A stretch of 64,000 nt of DNA from Elmis aenea. Taxonomy: Eukaryota; Arthropoda; Insecta; Coleoptera; Elmidae. Under the pieces are notes generated by a model. It saw nothing but the letters and a program-made list of their open reading frames with translations. It searched no databases and was not told where the DNA came from. The stretch is from positions 46,382,970 to 46,446,969 of the forward strand of contig OX393579.1 of the NCBI GenBank assembly GCA_947652605.1, written 5' to 3'. The position numbers and the translations under genes were made by a program. Of this stretch, positions 1 to 11,600 are shown piece by piece. Position 1 is the first letter of the stretch, and each line of letters begins with the position of its first letter.

Positions 1-1096
1 TAAAATATTTCGCAATGATGTTTTACCTTAAAATTGTGTGTACATTTTGCGACGTGTATTATACAATAAAGATAATTTAACAGTTTACAGTTTTTTCTGG
101 ATCTTTTGTTAATTAATGGGAAAAATTTCATTCTAAATTTATTGGAAAATTATTTTTTATTTTAATGAGTTAAAACAACCATTTCCATAAATCTGTGGTT
201 TAAAAAAACAACATTATTTATTTTAAGTAGTCATATGTCTATCAACACGTATTAAGAAATGTGACAAGTGACAACTATACACCCAGAAATATTAAGTTTT
301 TAATAGCGTTCATATACCGTGTGTCCACTTGCAAGCTCGAACATAGAAATTTAACATTGTTTTGAACGTTTTCGTGAATTCCTGCTCGCTAATTCTACAT
401 ATAGAAAAGGTACCAATCGAAAGATAAAATTATTGCGCATCTAATGGTGCTAAAGGTACGAGTTTTAGTTTAAGTAATCAATCTAAAATTGACTGATTTT
501 TAAATCTGAAAGGGCGTGAGTTCCATTAAACGTAAATTTTGACAATATTTGTCTGTCAATTTGCTTAATTATTAACGTCACATCAAGTAAATATTATTTT
601 AAAACTCTTTAAAATGAATAATTACTCCAATGGGTAAAGAATTTTATGGTAAAAACCCTCCACAGAGGCCACAGCCTGCGGAGAGTGACAGATTTGTTTG
701 CCCTTAACTCAATAACATACAAAAAATATAAAAAACATTTTCATGAAAAAAAAATTATTTAAAACGTTTTTAACAATAATAAAGAAAGTTTTAATGTTAT
801 TCTTGCAAAATTAAACAATAATACAAATTTACGCTAACTTCTGATTCCATTGGTCGATTTCTGGACAATGTATTTTAGAATTTTACTTGCAGAAGTTATA
901 GGTCTGTTACTATGTTGACCAGCAAACAAATATATCACTTTACGCAAACTATGGCACTGTAAAAAGTTTTTTTCATAAAAACTCGTTCTTCATTAAAGTA
1001 ATTATCCGTTTTGATGCATTTAAAAATAATATTTACTTCATCTGATATTAATAATTAATTAAATTGACAGGCAAATACTTTCAAAATTGATGTCTA
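1..1096. other. Non-coding AT-rich stretch
   Basis: No open frame with recognisable similarity, no RNA gene and no clear repeat ends are visible. It probably belongs to an upstream intron of the ABC transporter or to intergenic DNA, because the first visible transporter exon at 8645 starts inside a codon. Confidence 0.5.
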
Positions 1097-1540
1097 ATGA
1101 ATAATCTTCAAATTTTAGATTACTATCTTAAACTAAAAATCGTACCTTTGATGTTAACACTTGTACCATTAGATGTGCAATCAACAAAACTACTGGCCCG
1201 CGCAAACCATTTCTGGCCAAGATTATATCGAGAATCATTGGAAATCATCAAGAACCGAAACAACTACAACAGAGACACAGGCATACAACTCCCAAACATC
1301 TGGAAACCAGTCATCATAAAATCACTGAGGCAGAACAAATCCATCAAGCGGAACGCCACGCCTCCACAAGCTGGATATATAAACCCAGCAACATCCCTCA
1401 CAAATTAGTCGTTTTGAAAAAGACCAAGACACAATGGTCGAAACGTCAACTACTTCTATATATAGAAGACGCGGTTCCAAACCCGGAAACCAAGATTGTA
1501 TTATGGATAACGGCCGCGAAAGCCTCAAGAATAACATAGT
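1097..1540 (+). mobile_element. Penelope-like element 3' remnant
   Basis: The frame at about 1170-1405 has the shape ARANHFWPRLYRESLEIIKN followed by NNYNRDTG and LPNIWKPVI. This resembles the segment that follows the GIY-YIG endonuclease at the C-terminus of Penelope-like retroelements. Just downstream (1420-1490) is a stem GACC/GGTC followed by CGAAACGTC and GCGGTTCC, a layout I associate with Penelope terminal regions. Similar short pieces (GCGGTTCCAACCCGG) recur near 15870 and 48350. No reverse transcriptase core is present, so the copy is dead and 5'-truncated. The assignment rests on recalled family resemblance. Confidence 0.55.
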
Positions 1541-1559
1541 GCCATTATCAATGTTTCAT

Positions 1560-2032
1560 AGCTGACTAAATAATATTTGTAAAATAAGATGTTTCTTGAT
1601 TTCCTGAGCAATTTATAAAAATAGATATAGCATAGTGATATCTCATTAGAAAAAGGGAAAAAGGCACATTCAAATATTTCAAAATCAACTTAACGACCTG
1701 TAAGAAAAAATTAAATTAGGGGTAATATCTCAAAAATGGAAAGTGATAAAAATATCTAAAATAATACTTACATTCTACATTAAGAAAATACTTAAGAAAG
1801 TACAAAAAATATTGAACTAATGATTAAGACAAAATCGTTCAGAAAGAATAAAGAAATTCAATATATTCATTTACATTTTTTGCTATAACTTCTGAAGAAC
1901 GAGGAATTTTGTACTTTTAAACTATATTTTAGCTTCTCTTATACTTAAGACAAATTCATATAACTTAAGCAAACCTGTATCTCTTACAATAAGCGAGATC
2001 TCCATGCTGGAAATGTTATCTGGGACATCCTG
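1560..2032. repeat. Foldback element family A, partial copy
   Basis: It matches the right arms of the copies at 35282-38872 and 54477-56130. It ends with CGAGATCTCCATGCTGGAAA, then ATGTTATCTGGGACATCCTG. The terminal CACCCTG has decayed to CATCCTG. The left end is not clear. Confidence 0.6.
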
Positions 2033-2887
2033 TTTAAATATTTTAAAGCAACTTATGCATGTAAATATCTTTCTAAGAACTAAAAAAAATATACACGCAC
2101 CGGAGGACAACAAAATTAGTAACTTTATATTTTTTTAATTTTCCTAAGTAAATAGTTTAAACTGGAATTATTTAAGCCGTTTATATAAAGTTAATAATGT
2201 CAAAGCTGGAGGTAAATATACGGTCAGAACATTAGAACTCAGAATGCTAATTTTGTAACCATGATCAATAGTAACCACCTTAAGTAACATGTTTGCTTTT
2301 TGGCAACTTTTATTTGCACTATAAAAATTATTGCACGAGTGGATGTAGTTCTAAAAATCCAATTCTTGTAGATTTTGTTCAAGGCGACACTCTACGTATT
2401 TGCGGTTTCAAAGATGCTTTGAAGCATTTTTGTTAGTTCCGCAATACCTTTATTTAATTTCTAATTACAATAAACGACACTCGAAACCTCAAATTTTGTT
2501 TGTTTGTAGAAATAACTGCTAAAAAATGTAATAATATTGCCGTTGACGCGTAACCGACATGAACTTGGACTTATGCACTGGAATGTTATTGTACTGCGGT
2601 TTTTGTCTTAATTTGTGCGTAAGATTAATTATTTTTTGCTTCTCATTTATAGTTTGCGGAAATGTATAACTGTTTTTAGAATTTTTTTTCTCGCTGTCGA
2701 AATAATTTCATAAAACATTCACTTATCGATAACTACAGTACAGTAAGAACTAACCTAGCCCTGTAACTTTTTTATTGCTAGAGATTAAGCTTTGGGACTT
2801 GCTACAAAATTATACAGTCGTTATTTCTTCTTAAACATGTTATAAGATTTTATGTAAATTAAATTGTTTTTAAGGTTATTGAGTATA
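2033..2887. other. Non-coding, nothing recognised
   Basis: AT-rich sequence without recognisable coding, RNA or repeat features. Confidence 0.45.
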
Positions 2888-4813
2888 CAGGGTGTGTATA
2901 AATTGGCGGAAGCGCTACACGTTCTAAGTCGAAAATCTTGATACAAAAATGTGGTAGGGGAGACCGGGGATAAAAGTAACATTTTTTTGTTTTTATTTAA
3001 TTTCTCATAAATTATTACAAATTTTTTACATCCAAATTGGTTTAATGATAGATTGGACATTTGTCTTGCTTCCAAGACATTTATTTCGTGTGTTTCGTAA
3101 AGCAACTGTTAGAAAAAAAAAATTTTCTTTAGTAAGACAGCTGTTACTTTCAACCTCAACGTTGGGGCTAAAAGTAACAATGATTGGGGTAAGTTGTAAC
3201 GGCAAAATAATTTACACAGCTCATAAGTAGTGAGTAAATATATTAGTATTCATCAACAAAATTAATATTTTATTCAAAAATACACATTAGCAAAATGAAA
3301 AAATAAAAAAATAAATATCTTTGGTACAATACAAAATGATAAGTGAACAGTATGGCATACCAGGTAAGGGCGGTCCCAAATTATTAAATTTATACTGGAT
3401 CATAATAACTGTTTGTTTTATTTTTAAAAAATCTAACCGCCCTTAAACTGACCGTCTTTCATTAAATCAGTAAAAGAGGGTCAGGTAAAGTTGGGTTCGT
3501 TAAAGCTTTGTTTATATTAAGTTATAAATATTAAGGTAATAGAATAAAAACAATGGCGGCTGGTAGGAAAACCAAAAGTACCAGATCTTACCAATTTACA
3601 TAGGTTTTATAATTTAAAATGCTTTTTAAGAAATGATTTAGCTTTACATACATTTACATCATTAAACAGATATTATATACTGAGTTTTATAATTTAATAA
3701 TTTGGGACTGCAGTTACCAGGTTTGCCAAGATTATAAGTACCTACATATTTAAAAATGTGAATCAAAAAGATACAACAAACTGGAAAATTATTCCGACAA
3801 CTCTTGTATATTCTCATCTACGAAGAAAGCCACCAATTATGTGCTAAGAGTGAACATTTGCAAGTGAAAACATTAATTGGGGTTGGTTGTAACACTTTGT
3901 TACTTTTGACCCCAAGTGTACACAAAAAAAAAATCAGGAAATCCACAATTAACCACGATTCTAACGTCAAATTGTATTGCATCCACCAATAGCCAACTAA
4001 ATTTAGAACAAAATAATATAGGTACTTTTTTGTTCCTATTTTAGAAATCGCCTAAAAGTTACTCGACGGATGAGACAACGCAGTAACTTTTAGGCGGAAA
4101 ATAGTGACTCTGGCTGGCAAAAAGTTAACCTCTATGACAGATGAAAACTAGCAATGTAGGTAGGGAGCTGGATGTAACTTAACATTGCAAAAGCGTTTAG
4201 GGCGATATAAAACAAAAATTAAAGAAACTATAAGCACTTTTACAACCTACCCGTGTTACTTTTATCCCCGGTCTCCCCTACCATGCTTCCTATGGCCTCA
4301 GGAACCATTTAAAAAAATTGGCAACATTGAATAGGTACATTGATTTGCGTTTGGACATTTTTTTATCAGCAATTTTTACTTAGGTATTTACAATTTTTGT
4401 TCGAACTGAAAGCCTTCAGTTCGTAAACATAGCTGCAAACTTTTGGGTATCGTAAAACGCAAACAAAAAATAATTACGAGAAAAACAGAGATGACAGCTA
4501 ATGACAAAGTTGCCATATGTATTATTTTCATTCAAATCAGTGATTTACATATTTTCAACACCAATTTTTGAAAGGAAGAACACAATATCTAGGAAAAAAT
4601 ACTATTCGAAATTTATTTTTATTCCAAATAGCAGCTTTTTCATTTGCAAGTATTAAATAATAACGCTTATTAAAGGACTAAATGTCAAAACTTTGAGGAC
4701 CTCTTGCAGACATAGCAAGCATGGTACGACATTTTTGTATTAAGATTTTCGACTTAGAATTTTACGAAGACCATCGCCACGTGTAGCGCTTCCGCCAATT
4801 TTTACACATCCTT
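2888..4813. mobile_element. Foldback MITE family F, copy 1 (interrupted)
   Basis: It starts TA-CAGGGTGTG then AATTGGCGGAAGCGCTACAC, and ends with the complement, CGTGTAGCGCTTCCGCC then a decayed CACATCCTT-TA. The same family stands uninterrupted at 23529-24153. This copy is split by a second element at 2957-4278; without it the length is about 600 bp. No transposase is encoded. Confidence 0.8.
2957..4278. mobile_element. TIR element family G nested in F
   Basis: 1322 bp bounded by inverted GGGGAGACCGGGGATAAAAG ends and flanked on both sides by TA. The interrupted family F sequence is intact in the other copy (reads ...TTGTACCATGCTTCC), so the insertion and its TA duplication are directly demonstrated. 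GTTACTTTT and GGGGT(T/A)A-type motifs recur inside. The short frames inside show no family resemblance, so the copy is non-autonomous or decayed, with a Tc1/mariner-like target. Confidence 0.8.
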
Positions 4814-5325
4814 TATACTATTTTTCAAATTATTAATTTTTTTTTTCTAGTAGCATCTGAAATTTGCTATCGTATCATGTATAATTTAATAATTATCTGC
4901 GAGAAACTTTTATATTAATCGAACAAACAAAGTAGCCTGTAAAAAATAATAATAAACAAACAAACAGTAAAAAAGTAATAAAAAGCCTTTGATAAACTCT
5001 TAAAGAAATAAATAATGTAATAACTGTTTTTTTTTTGTTAATATTATTATGTCATGATGTTTTTGATTCAGTGGTTTTTCGAACTTCGAACACAATTCGT
5101 TTCAGAACACAGTTCGACTTTCAAATTGTTCGACCCGACTTACATTACCCTACATGAAATAATGTAAATTGAATTTTTTCCGTTTAGGACCCCCAAAAGT
5201 TACCCATTGTAAAACATTTTAAGAGTCTATTTTGAAAGATTATATTGGTAAATAATGATAAAACAAGTATATTTATTTGCAATAATTGAATGTTTTTTTA
5301 CAATGGTACATATGTAATAGTATAT
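4814..5325. other. Non-coding, nothing recognised
   Basis: AT-rich sequence with homopolymer runs; no feature supported. Confidence 0.4.
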
Positions 5326-5625
5326 TACATAACAAGAGTTGTAAGAAGCATATTACGCACGAGTGGAAAAGTTGCGCACGGAGCCACGTACCGGCGAGTG
5401 CGTAATTGCTTTACAACTCGTGTTATGTAGCTTACTTTTTCTACTATCACAAAATACCTACGATTTTAACGGTTTTTTAGCTAATGTACATATGTAACTG
5501 CGTTGTCTACTTTGGCATTTCTAGACAAGTGTGCGTTTGGCTTACCGTGCGTAAGGACCCACTTACTATGCATGCAGGCTGTACGGTAAGAGTCATTTAC
5601 ATTAGTGGCCGTAGAAAAAAAACAT
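5326..5625 (+). repeat. Repeat family C, copy 1
   Basis: It begins TATTACATAACAAGAGTTGT and soon folds back on TTACAACTCGTGTTATGTAG. Inside this hairpin is a CpG-rich pair, ATTACGCACGAGTGG against GGCGAGTGCGTAAT. It ends near CATTAGTGGCCGTAG plus an A run. Other copies lie at 13455-13870, 17068-18195 (split) and 62541-62955 (reverse). No coding capacity, class unknown. Confidence 0.75.
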
Positions 5626-6989
5626 TATATAATAATCAATCAAAAACAATAGTAGGTTGGATACTACTGAATGGATATAATTGAAGATAATTAAATAAAA
5701 CGCTGAAGACAGATTCTTTGTTCGACTTTCGAGTTTTTGGACGAGTTTCAAAACCGAATTTTCCTCGATATTTTTGTTTGTTTTAAGTTGTTCTAACATC
5801 AAATTGTCCAAAGTTTGAGAGTCCACTGTATTTATTCTTACATTATTTGATAATCGTTTATCGAAGCCTTCTTTTTTGTTTCGTTTTTTGTTTCATAATT
5901 TTTTTATGGCTACTTTGATTATTGTGATGTTTTATGTCATAAAAAAAATTCTTGCAAAAAATCTCATTACTTACCCTGTAATAGTTAAATTCAAGGGCTT
6001 TTAAATAATCTTCACATTATGTTTATCATTAATAGTTTGTCGAAGTCATTGTATTACTTTTTTTTAACTTTTTGGTGTTTATTATTATGTTTGTAGGCTA
6101 CTATTAATAATAATAATGATAATAATAATAATAAGAAGAAGAAGAAATCTTTATTTAGCTGATACAAACAGCGTGGTCCACATAGAAGGGCCACTATTGG
6201 GATTTTGTTAACGGTAAGAGGTGCAAAGAAGTCTAAATTAGACAAATTGTTCCTCTTTCTGAGACCTATTTAGTGATGCTTAAATGTTCAAAAAAAGTTC
6301 CATGGTACGCTAGATAATAAACAAAAATCAAAATGGGCATTTTTCCAAATCGTTAATAACTCGGTTATATTTTAATGATACAAAAATAAATTTTGAGAAA
6401 AAGTTGTACATTATTTACTTACTGTAAGATGAAAACCTTCATTTGTTTCAATATTGTTTAAATTCATGGCACTCTGTTTGATGAATCTTATTTGTTTTGA
6501 GCCTGAATATCAAAATAAATTTATTAAACCTTATATTATTAGAAAGAGGGAAAAAATTATTTTTATCTCTCTGCTTTATTTAATATTCTCATAATTATTT
6601 TCTTTTAATTGCGTAACATTGGAATTTATGATAATTACTCGCTTCCTGTAAACAGTAACATATTAAGATTAGTGTACGCGATCAATGTCATAATGATCAG
6701 TAAAAACGTGTTTTCATTGTAACCCATTGTACAGAAAAATTCAATTGCAACAAAAAATAATAACATTAATATTAACGACGTTGCGTGTCAGTTATGCGTT
6801 TGTACTGAAAGAGCCTTGGACCCTGAAGGTAAATTTTCGGTACTTCTAATTGAGCCTACACCTGTTCAAGGAAATTGGCAATGAATTTTTTTACCCAGAA
6901 TTACCAATTACATGAAAATTTTAAAGAGTTTACTTTTAAGGTTGTAAACAAGATTCTGTATAATATGAAATATATTCATATTTTACGTT
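5626..6989. other. Non-coding with a decayed family B fragment
   Basis: Mostly unremarkable AT-rich DNA. Around 6170-6290 it carries GGGCCACTATTGGGATTTTG and GTTAACGGTAAGAGG, an old relative of the family B end seen at 28872 and 55866. Confidence 0.45.
6103..6147. repeat. (TAA)n/(AAG)n microsatellite
   Basis: A run of about eight AAT-type triplets passes directly into four to five AAG triplets. Confidence 0.85.
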
Positions 6990-7147
6990 TTTTTTTTAAT
7001 TTTCTCGGATACCTTTTGAGATATTCTAATTTCTCTTCGGATTATTGATGAGCACTGAATTTAGCAACTTTGCAAAATTTAAACCTATACTGTAGCTATT
7101 ATAATAAGCGAGATCCCCACGCTTAAACTCGAATTCCAAACACCCTG
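6990..7147. repeat. Foldback family H, single arm
   Basis: It shares GATATTCTAATTTCTC, TTTAGCAACTTTGC, and GCGAGATCCCCACGCTTAAA with the paired arms at 15911-16829. It ends ...CTCGAATTCCAAACACCCTG-TA, so this copy keeps the complete terminus that the 16 kb copy has lost. Confidence 0.7.
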
Positions 7148-8644
7148 TATACAATTTTTTTATGGCATATCGCTACAGATATCTGAAATTTGTTTAAATA
7201 ATATTAATAATCAGTAACATGGCCAAATTTAAATCTTTATTCTAGCTCTTGTATAAACCAACTAGTATTTTAAAACGATACAAACTCTTTTAAATTTAAA
7301 AGCAGTTTTCGGAATTCTTTAAATTATTTCCTTACATTTTCCAATATCCCAATACACCTTTATGATAAGAAACTTTGTTTTTCGTAACAACGTTAAAAAG
7401 ATTTTGAAATAAATACAATAACAAAACTAAAAGTTTTTAAAAAAAACTTGAAGGAGAATATCAAATTTTAGGTTTAAAAAGTTGTTCTTGTTATAAATTT
7501 TTGTTTTGTAAACAAATTGTTTTAACAAAACAAAATAATTTAACTTCGTTAAGCTAGTTTGTTCGAAAACCCATTTATAATCACTCAATCGCGACCAGTT
7601 TTAAGTTCACATGTTCTGAATTCTCATTCTTCCCAATTAATGAGTTTAAAACCTATTGTTTTTGAGGTGTGTATTTAATTATTTAGACTAATCAGTAGCT
7701 AAGCATCCGAAAGTGATAAATGCCAACGTTTTTGTTACCGATTAGGGCAATATATTTGATTATATTTACATTAGTTTAGATTTACAAAAATGCACCGAAA
7801 TAACCTTGGCTAATTGCATAAATTTGTAAACACCGCGGCCAATAAAAATACAATAAGTATATATTAAAAGATGTTACAGACATAATTAAGTCCTAACTAA
7901 AAGTTTGGCAATCACATTTAGGTAATTGCATGTGTATGCAAATTTGCAATAATTCCAACGTAACAGATTAGAAAAAAAACTATTTTATGCTGCTGAATTT
8001 TCAAAAGATGAGAATGTTATCAAAATATTCTTTAAAATGAAAGCTTTGCTCTAAAATTTGTAACTAGGAAAGAAAGAGTCAGTCTAAGGTCATCTTGCTT
8101 ATTTTATGTGGAACTATGTAAATACGAGAGTAATATCATAAGTGTATTTATTATTTATGTTCAATGTGATTAATTTATCTAGTAGCCCGTGAAACCTTAA
8201 GGCGGCATTGAGGAAGTAAGAAATGGTAAATATCATTAATAAAAGCTATCCAAATTAAACATTATGACAATATTTATATTTATCTACTTACATCTACAAA
8301 AACTATACAAATCTAATATAATTTTTTTAAATAATTTTTATAAATTCATAATTAGTAATTATATTTCTTCAACTTTTTCGAATGTTGAAATTATGTTGAA
8401 TTTACTTAACATTACCAATTAGTAGCGACTGGTATACATAGTTTTTCTGTTTTAAAACGAATAAAAAATTGTCTTTGCAGTATTTTGTCACACAAAAAAA
8501 CTCATCGCTTTAGCACTGTTATGTATTGAGAGTAAAAAAAATGTAATTTAAAATAATATCCTAAAAAGTTACTAAAACAACAATAAATTCCATTGTTTAA
8601 GGCAACGCTATGTACAAACAGTTTGAGCAAATATCATTTTACAG
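7148..8644. other. Non-coding, upstream intron of the transporter
   Basis: No coding exon was recognised. The sequence ends in the acceptor TTTTACAG at 8644, and the next exon opens with the last base of a split codon, so this stretch is intron. Confidence 0.6.
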
Positions 8645-11600
8645 ATATGGCCTACTAGGACCAAGTGGTTGTGGCAAAACCACAGTAATGAGTTGTTTGG
8701 TTGGGGTAAAACATCTTAGCTCAGGACATATATGGGTCTTGGGAGGGGCCCCAGGAACTCCAAGCAGCCTGGTTCCCGGACCCAGAGTAGGATACATGCC
8801 ACAGGTAATTTAAAAAAATTAAAACATTAGCCGACGTCGTTACTACATTGTCTTTTTACAGGAAATTTCTTTGGTTCAAGAATTTTCTGTAAGAGGTTCC
8901 GTGTTTTATTTTGGCCGAATATGTGGTATGGCGGAAAATGACATAGACAAAAAATTCCGAGAATTGTCGCAGTTACTGGAGTTACCACCAGATGATCGGT
9001 AGGCTATGAGTCTTTATAAAAATGTTTCTTTTATTAATAGTGGCTGAAATTTCAGACTGGTGCAACACTGTAGTGGTGGCCAACAACGACGTATTTCTTT
9101 GGCTGCTGCGATAGTTAATAATCCTGATTTATTAATCTTGGATGAACCCACTGTGGGTCTGGATCCAGTTTTAAGAGCTAGGTAAGATCTACTTTTCTAC
9201 AAACTAATTTAAAAAAAAAAATGTAATGTGCTGCAATACTGCAATACTGCAATACATTTAGAGAAGCACAGCTCACTAGAAAGAACTGGTGACCAATTAG
9301 GTCCGGGACATTAATTGGGAATCGTCTTTTGTCGACGTTTTGAAGTTAAAGGCTAGCATTGTTCTTATTTTTATCTCATCAAAAATTGACCACTAATTTT
9401 TGCTCATATTCCTCTTTGGTTTAATTTTCAATTAATAAATATCAGCGTTCTGTTTCGACTTGAGAATACGATTTGGTTCGTTCTCACAACGACCCATCGG
9501 CAAACTCTCAGCTCCCTGTGTCTGCAATGTTTATCTGTTCCGTATTATTTAGTCTTTTACCTAGGTCCACTGCTACAGAAACACCGTAAGCGTAAGGTGC
9601 CCTTTGCTCCAATGGGAGCTATATATGATATATGATCAAACATGGCAAATTTATGGTTCGGTCAGGGAAGATATACACAACCGTCAGCTGTTTGCTCTTT
9701 GGAGTAGTATTTTACAGAGATTTGCAATTTCTGACATATCTGTTTGCTTTCTTTCCAGGTTTCTGAGCCATATAGTAGGACACTTTTAATATTGGTCTGG
9801 AATAATCTTAACTTCGTCTTCCTATTTTTATGCTTGGTCCATACTTTCCGGATTGTGTTAAACGCATTTTGGGCCGGTCCTATTCTTCTGTTCATGGGTT
9901 CATATCCTCCTCTGCACTTCCTCGTAAATTTATCACACTGCCCAGGTAACAGAAAGCATCTACTTCGTTTATTTCTTCCCCATCAAGGCGTATTTTTTCT
10001 CCTTTGTTTATATGATTTAGTAATAGGGCTGTTTTTCTGGAGTTTATTTAGAGTCCTGCTTTTTAGTATTGTTGTTTAGTTTGGTTATTTTTTGTTGCAT
10101 CTGCTGTCTGCCTATTGTTATCAGACATAAACGTCGTCGACAAACTCTAGGTCTTCTAATTTTCCAAAGATTTTCCAGTTAATGCCTGTTTTTTGTCTTC
10201 TGTCCTTCTCATTATCCAGTCCACAGCGACTATGAATAGCGTTGGTGATAGGACGCATCCTTGTCTAACTCCCTAGCTTATTTTTATTTCCTGTGAAAGA
10301 TGTCCTTCGTGTTCCACTCTTGCTATATAATAATCATAGAAGTCTTATTAACCTAAAACACTTGCTTGGTACTCCATATTGTTTTAGTATTTTCCACATT
10401 GCTTTTCTATTTCTCCATTCTTTGGGGATTCATTCTTCTGCCCATATTTTATTTAAAAGTTCATTTAATATTTTAACTGAGGTATCCATGTATGCGTTTA
10501 TTAGTTCTGCTGGGACACCGTCTATACCCGCTGCTGTATCATTTTTCAAATTGTTTATTGCCTGTTTTATTTCTTCTTTTGTTAGTTCTTCCTCAGTAAG
10601 ATTCATCATTTCTTCTACATTCTCGGTATCCTCCACGTCATCCTGTGTCTCCTGTTTGTTGGTACATTCCTGAAAAATATTCAACCCATCGTTTCACTCG
10701 CTATTTCTTTGTTTGCTAAATACATTTCACCTTCCTTTCCCGTTAGCTTTGTTGATTGTGAGTATTTTGTGCCACTTAGTTTCTTTTGTTATTGCATATT
10801 GTGATGTTTAGTGTTGAACAAATTGAAAGAAAACAAAATATCCGGGATTGTCCAGTTCAATAAATTGAATGTTCTTGTTCTGATACTGCAATCATTCTCG
10901 AATTTGCAAATTCCAAATCAACAACTGATGTATATGTATATGGATTCAGAAATACGTTAACTATGATTAGACCATCACAAAAACAATTTCTATACGCTAA
11001 TTTACAGTAACCACCAGACACGGGACCCTAAACACTTGTATAATTTGTTTAGGTCTTAAACTAACTCTGCCAGTTACTCACAAATATTTTCGAATAAACT
11101 ATTACACTTTATTAACTAAAAAATGTATTATGTTTACAGCACTTGGAATCATTTACTCCACATAACAAAAAGATATAACACATCAGTTATTATCACAACA
11201 CACTATATCGAAGAAGCAACGTCGGCACATAAGGTATATCGCTGCGATTTTTGTTTATGGCGCTTTTCAAACAAATCAAATATTTATTCTACAGCTTGGA
11301 TTAATGCGAGAAGGTACGATATTGGTAGAAGACTCTCCACAAAATTTATTAAATCAATTTCAAACGGATTCTTTAGAAAAGGTGTTTCTTGTCGTCAGCA
11401 AACAACAATCGTTGGGTATACGAACAAATTATAATAGTAATCCTGAATTAAACAATATAACTGCCTCTACCCCTTCAATTAACGGACCAGTAAATCAAAA
11501 TTTCGAATCTCGAGATGTAAGTAAAAAAATCTTAAATACCTAATTGTTTTCGTACAATATTTTGGCTAAAGTTTAATCCAAAAATTTCAAAAACCGGTCA

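Noticed and set aside
1411..1500. A complete hammerhead ribozyme in the Penelope-like remnant.
   Set aside because: A stem and CGAAACGTC are present, but the CTGATGA box is degraded to TTTTGAAAA and no U precedes the cleavage position.
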